Positions 33,521-43,760 of a DNA stretch of 64,000 bases are shown here, in pieces. The DNA is from Chamaelirium japonicum. Taxonomy: Eukaryota > Streptophyta > Magnoliopsida > Liliales > Melanthiaceae. The notes beneath the pieces are model-generated. The model was given only the letters and a program-made list of their open reading frames with translations, had not been told where the DNA came from and searched no databases. The DNA is taken from NCBI GenBank assembly GCA_947650365.1, contig CANTAL010000133.1, forward strand, positions 62,001-126,000. The letters are read 5' to 3'. Both the position numbers and the translations under genes were made by a program. Positions within the stretch are counted from its first letter, which is position 1; each line of letters opens with the position of its first letter.

Positions 33521-35461
33521 ATGGCATCTTCTGGCAGCTCGAAGAAGGTGAACGTGGTCCCCTCGAAGAGGAAGGGGAAGGAGATTGCTGAAGTCTCGTC
33601 CGTTCCGAAGGGCCGTGGCAAGGGCGGGGCTGAGCTTATCTAGCTTGGTCAATTGGGCAAGAGGCACCTGGGAGTGGGATTTGCTTCTGCACCATCCCGA
33701 CAAGAGCACATCCCCAAGGCCAAATTCGTTCTATGCCCGCTAATGCCTTTGTCTGTGGAACCGGAGTACGGGTACAATACCGGTGGTCAACTCACTGACT
33801 TGAAGAGGGAGAAATTGCAGAAGCTATTAGCTTGCTTCTCAGAGGGGAAGACCCGACCATCGCTTTCGGGAGTTCTATCCGCTTTTGGCATTGACAGGCG
33901 GACAATCTTCGTTTTATATGCGAGCAAGGAGCAAGTGATGGGGACGATTGTCACCGTAGGCCAACTCAATTGTGGGCTGCGCCTTCCACTGCCACCCTTC
34001 GCTGCGAGGTTGCTGAACACCTCCGGCCTTTGTCCTGGGCAGATCTCGGGTAATGCATGGAGGATTATCTATGCCTTCTGCCGTGTGGAGTCTGACTTCC
34101 AAGATGAGCTGAGGGAGTGTTACTCCAGCATTCCCGAGGACGAGGTTGCAAGAATAGAGTTGGGCTATTTCTTCTACCACTATAAGTGGGCTTCAAGGAA
34201 GGATAGCCCATTCTTCAATTTGACTGGTATCTCTGCTCTTCGCCCGATCATTGACACCATCGGCTCCGACAAGCTCTACACCGATTGGCCGTTATCGGTT
34301 TCCGGTGCATGGACTCCTCTTTCGGTACCTGAGACTCCTCGTTATAAGGTGCACGATGAGATAGATATATACTGTGCAGGAGGAGCACTCGCATGGTCTT
34401 CGGAGTGGGTAGGGGCTATTGACAATCTCTTCCTAGAGCTGACATGCGGGACTCGATCATGGAAGCAGTTTTCGAACTGCCCAGTTCGACATGGCAATGC
34501 CAACCTCTTCCACCGACTGCGGGCCCGCTACGAAGACAATAAAGTCTTGTATTCCGATTATGAGGAGGATCCTCAATCGGGCAAGATCGTTAGAAGAATT
34601 CGGGTCGAGAAGAAAGCATACGGAGCTCGTCGCAGCTTACCCACAGAGGAGAAGCTGGTGATCAATCGCCAGGGCCAGTCCAAGAAGAGGAAAATCCACG
34701 TCGAGGAGGAGAAGAAGAAAGAAGAAGAGAAAGAGAAGGAGGAAGAAGAAGAGGAAAATGAAGATGGGGAGGATAGGGGTGACGATGATGACAGTGATGA
34801 TGATAATGATGGTAGCAACAGCAGCAATGAAGGAGGAGGAAATGGAGATGGAGCAAACGGGGGTGGAGAGGAAGTGTCGCCTATTCCCACTGGTGGTGAT
34901 AGGGACGAACTTCCTCCCACCCCCACTGTTGGTGGTGAGGGTGAGCTTCCTCCCACCCCCACTGGAGGTGGTGAAGAAGATTCACAACCCATCCCCATAG
35001 ACGAGGCTAAGGCCCATCGCATGGAGGGAGTGATGGATGCAGAGGGTGATGGCCGAAAGGTGCAGCCCCTGTATCGTTTTGAAGAGTTGAAGAAGCGCCC
35101 AGTGCGCTTTAAGATCAAGTTCTCGGGGAGTGGTGGGGTTGGAAGCAACCCCACACCCCTCGACCAAATGCCTCCGGACGTTCCCCGTCTTGAAGGCCCT
35201 ACTACAAGCGGAGGTTTGGAGGTTGAACAACCTCCTCCCCCGTCGCTTTCTTTGGCAGAGGAGATGGCGGCCCTTGTGGCTGGGCTCAAGCAGCAACAAA
35301 ATGAAGGGGAGATCTCACCTCCTCAGGGCGTTCCTTCTCCTACACAAATGGAGAGAGAGAGCCATATGGGTGATGGGACTCCCCAACCTCAGCCAGAGCC
35401 AACCCCTTCCAAAGAGAAGTCTACCCCCAAGGGTAAGAGCACTGATCGTGGAAAGGGGAAA
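33521..35461 (+). CDS. antisense gene of the inner Tat element, exon 1: gypsy-type transposase-like domain plus acidic linker
   Basis: The ATG at 33521 opens MASSGSSKKVNVVPSKRKGK, a basic nuclear-localisation-like start. One in-frame TAG at 33641 (CAG in origin, by context) interrupts an otherwise open 647 codons. The core has LNCGLRLPLPPFAARLLN, CPGQISGNAWRIIYAF and DNLFLELTCGTRSWKQF, resembling the plant 'putative gypsy-type transposon' domain. Then come a K/E-rich stretch, an acidic D/S/N run and proline repeats PPTPT. I place the donor at GTATCT (35462), which keeps frame with exon 2; GTATCC at 35484 would not. Function is unknown; the domain is shared with the outer element's gene. The early stop may silence this copy. 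Confidence 0.75.
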
Positions 35462-35567
35462 GTATCTCAAGTCGATGCCACAGGTATCCTTACTAACTTC
35501 TTCTTATAATTGTACTGCCTTCGAAGTTTGAAAATATTCTAACTCTGAATTTTTGCTTGACCTGCAG

Positions 35568-35705
35568 AGACCCCTGCTGGCACGGCTTTACTTTTTGAAG
35601 GATTTGGGTGAGGTTGATATCAACCACCCAACTCCAGTGATCCGGAAACTCTGTAACCTCCCGGGGGCTTCGATCGAAGAAGCCTTCCATAGGCTTGAAG
35701 TGGTG
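35568..35705 (+). CDS. antisense gene of the inner Tat element, exon 2
   Basis: Acceptor CCTGCAG ends at 35567 and donor GTAAGT starts at 35706. The 138 bases give exactly 46 codons, RPLLARLYFLKDLGEVDINH onwards to HRLEVV, with no stop. Splicing at both ends is in phase 0. The short middle exon is conserved in position and size in the outer element. Confidence 0.7.
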
Positions 35706-35779
35706 GTAAGTGCATCAGCCTGACTTGACTTTTGAGTTGAATCTTCTGAAATATTCTAACACATCTTGTTTGTTCGCAG

Positions 35780-36370
35780 AACTCAGCGGTTCTGAAGTTT
35801 GGCACAAAGCTTTTCAAGAATGTCGGAGAGCGAGAGGCTTCAACTGAAATCTCTCACCTGACGGCTGAATTGGAAGCTGCCCAAGAGGAGAAGGATAAGC
35901 TGAGGGAGCTTCTATCTTCTAAGAAGGAGGCCTTGAAGGCCAAGATCGAGGCCCTTCGGAAGGAGAAGGTGGAGAGCCAGGGGTGGAAGAATGGCTATGA
36001 GGCTCGGGGTCACGAGCTTGAAGATTTGAAGAACCGATTCTTCAAGATCGAGACTCTGGCTCATGACCGATCGGTGGAGCTAACGGAGCTAAAGAACCAA
36101 GTTGCTGATAGGGAAGCTGCTCTCGCTGCCAGAGAAGCTGCTCTTGATGCTAAGGAGGCCTCTTTTGCTGCCAAGGAGGAAGCTCTCAAGAAGGAGTTAG
36201 AGCATATGCGTGCTGAATGCGCAAGTTACAGGGAGACGGCCGAGAAGGCGGTGGAAGCACTCAGGGTCCATGCCAGCAGTGTCCGATCTTCTAAGGTTTC
36301 GGCTGCGAGCAAAGCTCGTGGTGGATCTGAGGGAGAGAGGTCACGTGCCCCAAGCGTAGCCAAACCCTGA
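35780..36370 (+). CDS. antisense gene of the inner Tat element, exon 3: long coiled coil
   Basis: Acceptor TTCGCAG ends at 35779. The exon is open for 196 codons to TGA at 36368-36370. It starts NSAVLKFGTKLFKNVGER and becomes a charged heptad chain (LRELLSSKKEALKAKIEALR, LTELKNQVADREAALAARE, AALDAKEASFAAKEEALKK), ending in a Ser/Arg-rich tail. This predicts a rod-like dimer. Together the three exons give about 889 residues if the exon 1 stop is ignored. The gene ends facing the end of integrase, 617 bases away. Confidence 0.78.
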   Translation, partial: NSAVLKFGTKLFKNVGEREASTEISHLTAELEAAQEEKDKLRELLSSKKEALKAKIEALRKEKVESQGWKNGYEARGHELEDLKNRFFKIETLAHDRSVELTELKNQVADREAALAAREAALDAKEASFAAKEEALKKELEHMRAECASYRETAEKAVEALRVHASSVRSSKVSAASKARGGSEGERSRAPSVAKP

Positions 36371-36529
36371 TGTAGTCTATCTTCTTCTTTGTTGTTGTAC
36401 TTGTAAACTTTTGATATGTAAAAGCTCACTCCTGCACTTGAATCTTTTTGATAATGAAGATATCTTTTTGGTTATTTGAAATTGAATGTCTCTGGCATCG
36501 AATTCTTTGCATGTTGAGTTCTAGAATGT

Positions 36530-36890
36530 TTGAATATATATACACTTTGAATGTAAGGGGCCAAGTCGCAACTTGATCACCCGAACTGGTTAAGTAACTT
36601 GAAAATTGAATTCGAATTCGTTTAACATTTGTATGTGAGGGGTCGAGTCGCAACTCGTACACCCAAACCTGTTAGACGATATCGAAATCGATTGAAATTG
36701 AAGGTTGAAATTGAAGGTTAGTTTAACATTTGTAAGTAAGGGGTAGTGTCGCAACAAAAACTCCCAAACCTGTTAAACCGATCAGTGACTTGAAGGTTGC
36801 TTTGCATGACAACCCGAAACCGTTTTAACATTTGCCCGTAAGGGGTTGAGTCGCAACTTAAGCACCCAAACTTTGTTAAACGACCTTGTA
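36530..36890. repeat. short tandem array between antisense gene and integrase of the inner element
   Basis: GTCGCAAC recurs at about 36565, 36647, 36748 and 36850 within units containing TTTAACATTTGTA and AAGGGG. The unit is 80-102 bp. Its place matches the 70-bp and 196-bp arrays of the outer element, though the sequence differs. Confidence 0.7.
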
Positions 36891-36986
36891 ATTTGAATAT
36901 AGATAATTTGAAACTGCTTCAGAACTTGAATTGAGAGCTGAGTATTTGAACATTGAAAGAGAACTTTATTCATCACGGAATTTACA

Positions 36987-38327
36987 TCATGGATAGAACA
37001 ATTTGAGATGCCTAGCATTCCAAGCCCGTGGTAGTCTTTCTCCTTCTGGTGAAATCAGCCGGTAAGACCCTTTACCTCCTGCTGATTCCATAATGTAGGG
37101 TCCTTCCCAGTTGGGAGCTAGTTTCCCGCTGCTATGCTCCTTAGTGTTGTAAAAAACTGCTCTGAGGACTAGACTACCAATTGGGAACTGTCTTTTGTAA
37201 ACCTTATGATCGTAGGCTCGTTTGATCTTCTATTGATATTTGGCTATACGAAGGGATGCTTGCTCCCGTAGTTCTTCAGAAAAGTCCAAATCATCGACTC
37301 GAATTTCTTCATTGATCCCTTCTTCAACTGCCCTGGTTTTCAGAGTATTTGATATGTTTTCTGTTGGGAGTACTGCTTTCGATCCATATGTCAACCGGAA
37401 GGGTGAGAACCCTGTTGATCTTCTCAGAGTTGTGCGATATCCCCAAAGAACTTCAGGTAGGACTTGTTCCCATAATCCTTTCTTGTCGTTGAGTTTCTTC
37501 TTGAATATATCAAGAATAGCTCTATTGGAGGCTTCAGCTTGACCATTGCATTGAGGATATCTTGGAGTTGAATAAAAGAGCTTGATTCCATTATTCAGGC
37601 AGGACTCCCGAAACTTGTCGGAGTCAAATTGAGCCCCATTGTCAGCAACAAGAACTTGGGGTGTGCCAAACCTTGAGAAGATGTTGTATCGAATGAACTT
37701 GATCACTTCATCATCGGTCTCTCGGAAGAGTGGTACAGCTTCGACCCATTTGGTGAAGTAATCTGTGGCCAGTAGTAGATACTTCTTCTTGCTCGGGGTT
37801 GGAGGAAAAGGACCCAAGAAATCCAACCCCCATTGATGGAAAGGCCAAGGACTTGATAGTTGATGGAGCTCATCTGCAGGGAGATGGATGGCTCGGGCAT
37901 GTCGTTGGCAAGGCTCGCACCTTTGAACAACTTGCTGAGCATCCCTTGCCATTGTTAGCCAGTAGTAACCTTGTAGCTTTGTCTTGGCTTCAAGAGATCT
38001 TCCTCCCGAATGATTTCCACAAGCTCCAGAGTGGATATCAATTAGGATTGCCTTTGCTTGTTCAGGGCCAATGCACTTGAGCAACATCCCGTTGTGAGAT
38101 TTGACGTATAGATCTTCTCCTTGAATGATATAGCATGGAAGCTTTCTTTGAAGTTTTCGGGCTTGATTTGGATCTTCTGGCATTTTGCCATGTTTGAAGA
38201 AGTCGAAAATTGACTGTCTCCAATCTTTAAGCTCACTTGTAGTAGTAAGGTTCAACACCACTTGATCTCCACCCCCAGATCTCTTTGTAGTAGCAAGGAT
38301 CTGTTGTTCGGGGGTGGTCTTCGGCAC
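36987..38327 (-). pseudogene. inner Tat integrase
   Basis: This integrase inserts the element's DNA into chromosomes. The reading has an HHCC zinc finger (HSGACGNHSGGR then CEPCQRHAR), the DDE core (WGLDFLGPF, ATDYFTKWVEAVPLF, VLVADNGAQFDSDKF, NGQAEASNRAI), and a C-terminal GPY/F module (NWEGPYI) ending at TGA 36987. One TAG at 37230 separates the core (365 open residues) from the C-terminal module; the outer element has CAG there, so this is a recent C-to-T change. It continues the polyprotein frame from RNase H. Confidence 0.88.
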
Positions 38328-38840
38328 TTCTTGATAATCAATTTGTATTTGTCTTCCCCCGAGTAAATCTCCAAGAACTGAGGCAGCATTGGCTAAGGCA
38401 TCTGCTTCGCGATTATCTGCTCTTGGGATTTGAACGAATTCAGTATTAGTAAAACGTTGTTGAAGACGTCATACTAAGGCTAAGTAGAGTTGCATTCTCT
38501 CTTCACGAGCTGTGTATTCTCCATTGATTTGCCTTATGATCAGCTGGGAATCACTGTAGACGATGATTCGATCTACCCCCAGGGATTCAGGCATTTTGAG
38601 TCCGGAAATGAGTGCTTCATATTCAGCTTCGTTGTTGGTGGCATTGAACCCGAGGAGAGTGGCCTTCTGGAGATGATCAAGTTCGGGGGATACCAAGACT
38701 ATCCCAGTTCCCGAACCGATCGCACTTGAAGCTCCATCAGTATAAAGCTTCCATGGAGGAGTTGTGGCAATAGCCTCGGGACTTGGATTGGTTTTTGTAA
38801 CCAGATTGAGCGGAGGATCAGCTTCATCTTCGAGGCGCAT
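38328..38840 (-). pseudogene. inner Tat second RNase H (archaeal type)
   Basis: WKLYTDGASSAIGSGTGIVL opens the domain, followed by LGFNATNNEAEYEALISGLK and RIIVYSDSQLIIRQINGEY. The Asp in YTDGA, Glu in NEAEYEAL and Asp in VYSDSQ are the catalytic residues. This extra RNase H between the first RNase H and integrase is diagnostic for Tat elements. A TGA at 38469 (CGA in origin, by context) breaks it; IPRADNREADALANAASVL follows, carrying the last catalytic Asp. Confidence 0.85.
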
Positions 38841-38855
38841 ATCGACATCTTCTTT

Positions 38856-40397
38856 CTAGGTTATGGGGTCTTCAACTAGAAAGTCAGCTAGAAAATCAAC
38901 AATGGCCTGACCTTTGATGGAAGTGCGAGATTCGAATTGAATCCCCAGAGCACTCATTTCGATCACCCATTTGGTCATTCGACCAGCTCGACCAGCTTTG
39001 TCAATGATATCTTTGAGTGGGTGTTCTGAAATGACAGTGATCTGATGAGAGACAAAGTAGGGTTGGAGGCGGCATGATGCAGTGAGCAAGGCCAGAATGA
39101 CCTTCTCAGTTTTTGAGTAACGAGTCTCAGCCGGAAGAAGAGTATGGCTGATGTAGTAGACTGGATGCTCGATGCCTTCTCTTCTGCTGACTAGGACCGC
39201 ACTGATTACTTAATTGGTAACGGCGAGATAAAGCCATAGATCTTTTTTTGGAAGTGGGGCCGTCAGGATAGGAGCTTGCACCAGATATTTCTTGATGTCT
39301 TGAAAAGCTTCTTCGCAATTTGGACTCCACCCAGAAGTATCCGCCTTCCGTAGCTTGTCGAAGAGCGGTTTGCACTTGTCGGAAGACTTTGAGATGAACC
39401 GATTGAGGGCAGCAAGTCTTCCAGTAAGACATTGCACTTCCTTCCGATTAGTAGGTGATGGCATATCGAGGATGGCTCGAATTTGGTCAGGGTTGACTTC
39501 AATGCCCCTCCTGGTCACAAGGTGACCCAGGAATTTCCCCGATTGAACTCCGAAAGCATACTTGGCTGGATTGAGCTTTATACGATACTTCCGAAGGACT
39601 TGAAAAGTTTCCTCCAGGTCGGATAGATGTTTTCCTCGAGTGGAGCTCTTTGTGAGGAGATCGTCGACGTAGACTTCGACGTTGCGACCGATCTGATCTT
39701 CGAACATCTTTGTGACTAGCCTTTGATAAGTAGAGCTAGCATTTTTGAGACCGAATGGCATTACATTATAACAGTAAAGACCCCGGCTAGTCACAAAGCA
39801 TGTCTTCTCTTGATCTTCAGAGTGAAGCGGGATTTGATTGTACCCAGAGTATCCATCCATGAAAGATAACAGCTCGTGGCCAGCAGTGGCGTCGATGAGC
39901 CTGTCTATTCTTGGCATGGGGAATGGATCTTTGGGACAAGCTTTGTTGAGGTTGGTGAAGTCGATGCACACTCTGACCTTCCCGTTCTTCTTTGGGACAA
40001 CAACTATATTGGAGATCCAAGTAGGATACTCTACTTCACGGATGAAGCCTGCTGCGAGTAGCATACTGATCTCTTCTTGAACTGCAATTTGTAGTTCTGG
40101 TCGGATCATGCGTGGCTTTTGCTTGACGGGTTTTACTTCTTCTTTGATCGCGAGCCGGTGGCAGGCATCATCTGGATTGATCCCTAGCATGTCTTCAAAA
40201 CACCAGGCGAAGACGTCGATGTTGGACTGGAGGAAGGATACCATGTCTTGCGCTTCTGTGTCGCTAAGACCGGTACCAATAAATGTTTGTCGATGGAGAT
40301 CTCCACTGCCGATGTTGATAGGGATGATTTCTTCAATTGAAGGTGAGGCTTCCCATTCGATTGGTGGGGGCACGATCGGTGGAATCTCCTTTGATTG
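38856..40397 (-). pseudogene. inner Tat reverse transcriptase and first RNase H
   Basis: The enzyme copies the element RNA into DNA. Open for 388 residues (39210-40373) with KPRMIRPELQIAVQEEI, CIDFTNLNKACPKDPFPMPR, LLSFMDGYSGYNQI, YCYNVMPFGLKNA and the intact catalytic YVDD (residues 235-238 of that stretch). The RNase H part LLTASCRLQPYFVSHQITV and KWVIEMSALGIQFESR follows after a stop at 39210 and ends at TAG 38856. It starts in frame directly after the TAG at 40398, so no frameshift is needed between protease and RT. Confidence 0.9.
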
Positions 40398-41171
40398 CTA
40401 TTTGGAAGAAGGGCCAGCTTCATCTCGTGGCCGCTTTGGAGGAGCGATATTGATCTTACGATCTGTTTTTGCAGCAGCAGCTTCACTAGATCGCCCGGCT
40501 TGTTGATCGCCTCGAATACAGACAATGCCTTCTCCCGTTGCGAATTTGAGGAGTTGGTGATAAGAAGAGGAGATGGTATTGATCTGGTGGAGGAATGGTC
40601 GTCCGAGAATGGCGTTGTAGCTGGACGTTCCTTCGACGATAGCAAATCTCACCGAGACTCGAGTTTCTCGGCTGAGATCGAGAGTGAATCTTGATTCACC
40701 CATAGTGATGCTTTATTCATCGTTGAAGCCGGTGATCACCGTTGGAACAACGTCAAGACTTGAATATTTATGCCCCAGACGTTTGAAGCAGTCTGAGAAC
40801 ATAATGTCGATGGAGCTTCCGGTGTCGATGAGAATTCGATTGACAGTGCTCCCGTCAATGAGAAGCTTCAGGACTAGAGGGTCTCAATGTGGAGTATGAA
40901 CTCCTTGAAGGTCGGTGTCGTTGAAGATGATAGAGGGCCAAGTCAAACCCTCGATGGGCTTCTCGATCCAGGTGTCTTCCTTGTTCGCCGCAGCACGAAC
41001 GTGGAAGATACGTCGAACTTGCCGATCAACTTCTTTCCCTGTCACCGCTTGATTGTGCAATGATCCATGAATGCCGAAGACGTTGGCATTCACAGTAAGA
41101 GGAGATCGGTTGGAAGAGATTTGATGGACCCAGCAAGCTTCTTTTCCTTTCGCAGAGGATCGGCGTTGATC
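40398..41171 (-). pseudogene. inner Tat aspartic protease region
   Basis: The protease cuts the polyprotein. The active site reads ILIDTGSSIDIMFSDCFKRL (about 40785-40845) and the end motif YNAILGRPFLHQINTISS lies near 40600. In-frame stops are TGA at 40884, TAA at 40713 and TAG at 40398. The last two occupy the same aligned codons as stops in the outer element. The TAG at 40398 is followed by CAA TCA, the leaky UAG-CAR-YYA context. Confidence 0.85.
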
Positions 41172-42845
41172 TTACCCATCTTTGGTGAACTCTTGTAGAT
41201 GGCCCTCTCGCAACAAATCTTCGAGATGAAATTTTAGCCGATAGTACCGATCGGTGGAATGGCCGTGATTTCGGTGGAAGTCGCAATAAACTATTTTGTC
41301 AGCCGTGAATTTAGTGTTCGGCTGAAGTGGATTGGGCCTTCGAAGGAATTCTTCATGTTGAATGCGGTCGAGGATCTGCTCGATCGATAAATTCCACTCG
41401 GTGAAAGTGGTCTTCGTCGGGGATCGACGCCTATCGTTCTTCGCCCGTTTGTTGGCAGGGGGGGTTGTTGCCTTAGCGTTGTGAGCTTTGGCAGCATACT
41501 TTGGAGCTTCTCTCTCCATAGGCCTTCGCTTCGTCTCTCGCCCTTTTCGGGCGACTTGATCATCCTCAACCTCAATCTCTCTCTGGATTCGATCAAACAT
41601 TGAACCCAGAGAAGGAGGGGGATTGCGGATGAAGTCGTTGTATATGTGTAGGTCGAAGCGAAGGGCATTCTGGAAAGCCAACATGATGGCTTCATCATCC
41701 AGATGCCTTCCGGAGAGGGCAACATGCTCGTTGCGGAATCTCCTTGTGAAATTGCGGAGAGTCTCATCAGCACCCATCCTTAGCCGATAGAGGGAGTCGA
41801 GCTTCTTTTCTGGCTTCAGATTGAGTTGATAATGCTGCACGAAGAGGTTAGCCAAAATACCAAACTGGGTGATAGACCCAGCTCGGAGATTATGGTACCA
41901 ATCGAGTGATGGCTCATCGAGACTTCCGGCGAAAGTGCGACAAAGCACGGTGTTCTCTTCTTCGTACGGTGTCAAGGCTTGTTTGAAGGCAAGTATATAG
42001 AGAGTTGGATCTCCTTTGGGGAGAGTGGGAGTTCTCCATCCCCTTGGAAATGTTGATTAGAACAGACTTCGATGGAGTGGTCCGGCAGAGGAGTATCCAT
42101 CTCTACGACCATGTCCTCGACTAGGATGTAGATCGAGAGGCAAGATCGAGAGGTTTTGTTCGGGCCTCTGAATGTCTGCAGGTTGGAGTCGGTGACGAAG
42201 GTCCAATCCAAGCCCCCACTGAAATGGAATGGAAGGGGAAACTCTACTTTTTGAAGGAGCCCCTTTCATTTGGTGTCTTCTCGGTACGTCAGTTTTTGAA
42301 GGTATTTTTCTGTCGCAGTTGCGCCCAGAAGAGGATTGGGAGGACTCATCATCGAGGCGATCCCAAACACTCTGCTTCCATTGGGTAGCAGAGGGAGTTG
42401 GGTCGCGACGAATCCTCTCGAGGGCAGCAGTGCCCATTGACTTCTGTTGCTCGGAGTGGATCGACTGTCGTGGAAGATCAACCCTCTCATTTGTAGAGGG
42501 GATAGGAAGAGCGATCCCAGCCTCGGAAGCTGCCTTCTTGAGAGCATTCCTCTCTGCGGTGAGGGCGACGTTTTGCTTTGCCAACTGGAGTAATTGAAAG
42601 TCGACCGCTGAGATTTGATAAGTCGATGGAGGGTTCTCAGCAGGAGGAGGAGCAGTCTGCCCAATGGATTGATGAAGAGGGGCGATCGGTCGATCGACTG
42701 ATCTCCCACTTCCTGAGTGAACCCCCACATCAGGGACAGCAAGGGGCTGTCCGAAATTGAGCCTTTGACTCATTGAACGAGTCTCAGGACGAGGTTGTCG
42801 GGTGTTACTTCCTTCTGGTTGACCCTGATGCTTCGTTCTCGCCAT
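41172..42845 (-). pseudogene. inner Tat gag
   Basis: The ATG at 42845 opens MARTKHQGQPEGSNTRQPRP. The capsid part at 41172-41975 has ENTVLCRTFAGSLDEPSLDW, FVQHYQLNLKPEKKLDSLYR and LRNFTRRFRNEHVALSGRHL, the retrotransposon-gag pattern that packages genomic RNA. It is in the same frame as the rest of pol. TAA codons at 42057 and 41172 interrupt it. The region before protease (IYCDFHRNHGHSTDRYYRLK) has the C-x-H-x2-H-x-H motif common near the end of Tat gag. Confidence 0.85.
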
Positions 42846-42990
42846 TTAGTAGAGAGCGAAGGGTGCAATGAGAGTGCTAGAGTCCGAACGGTTATCTGAT
42901 CAACCGAAGGGGCGAGGAAGTTTGGCTATCAAGATCGGTTGTCTGCTCAACCGATCTAATAGTCGTAGAGAGAGCTTGGCTTTTCGTTTC

Positions 42991-43012
42991 GATCCCACAG
43001 ACGGCGCCAAAC
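42991..43012 (-). promoter_or_regulatory. primer binding site of the inner Tat element
   Basis: On the minus strand, directly inside the 5' LTR: GTTTGGCGCCGTCTGTGGG. The TGGCGCC start is typical of plant gypsy elements primed by a tRNA 3' end. The same site, slightly altered, follows the plus-strand LTR at 24382. Confidence 0.85.
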
Positions 43013-43760
43013 TGTGGGGGAAAATCTTCGTGCCGACCCGAAGACTTCGCAGCACCAGTCAATTGAAGGATCGAATCGAAGATCGTTGTTCGATCTGTTG
43101 ATTGGAGTTGCCATTCTCAATACACAAATAGAGAGAGATGCAATCAGAGAGAAGTTTGACACAATGTGTGATCTCGGAGTTCAGCCGAAGCCTACGTCTC
43201 CGTGCTATAGGGAGCAACCCGAATTCACTAACACTTTGCTCAAAGTGACCTCGACAGACCGAGTGTCACTGATCTCTTCCACTTCTTCAAAGACAAGAAG
43301 AAGATCGAAGAGAATCGAAGGATCAAAAGCTGGCTATCTCACAACTCTGGTTTTGAAATGGATATCAACTGATGGCACTGATCTATTTTCAGGATTTGGT
43401 TTCTGGTTCTGGAGTTTGGGTTTTTGCTCTGGATTTCGGAACTAAGATCTGGAATCCGATCCTTTTACATTCGAAGGTTCTGCTATTTATAGAATTCCTA
43501 GGGAGGAATTCCGGGGTAAATGGCGGTTTCTGTTGCCGTATCTGGGGATCCTCCAGGTAAAGCTGGTGGGTCCCGCTACCGTCTCCTGGGGGATTCCACA
43601 GGCTCTTGGGCTCACCAGGCAGGGCCGGTAGGTCCCGCTGTAGTCCTCGGGGGCCCATCAAGCGGGGCTGGTGAGTCCCGTTGTAGTCCTCGGGGGCCCA
43701 CCAGGCAGGGCCGGTGGGTCCTGCTGTTTTGCAGACTTCTTGCCAAAATTTGCACCCACA
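43013..43760 (-). repeat. inner Tat element 5' LTR with TATA box
   Basis: Equal in length to the LTR at 30521. By eye about 21 of 748 positions differ, all transitions. A minus-strand TATA box CTATAAATAG at 43483-43492 drives gag-pol; the GC-rich U3 repeats lie between it and 43760. Confidence 0.93.

Larger units (their letters stand above)
30521..43760 (-). mobile_element. inner Ty3/gypsy Tat-type element, complete and young
   Basis: This 13,240-bp element has 748-bp LTRs (30521-31268, 43013-43760) and a perfect CGTGT duplication (30516-30520, 43761-43765). On the minus strand come primer site, gag, protease, RT, RNase H, archaeal-type RNase H and integrase, all in one frame. On the plus strand, near the 3' LTR, are a 118-bp tandem array, a promoter with TATA and two G-boxes, and a three-exon antisense gene. 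This composition fits the Tat lineage of plant Ty3/gypsy elements. Point stops in gag-pol make present activity unlikely. Confidence 0.93.

Noticed and set aside
34573-35289. 238-codon open stretch on the minus strand
   Set aside because: It is the mirror of the low-complexity acidic and proline-rich part of the antisense gene; Ser/Pro-rich reading without family features.
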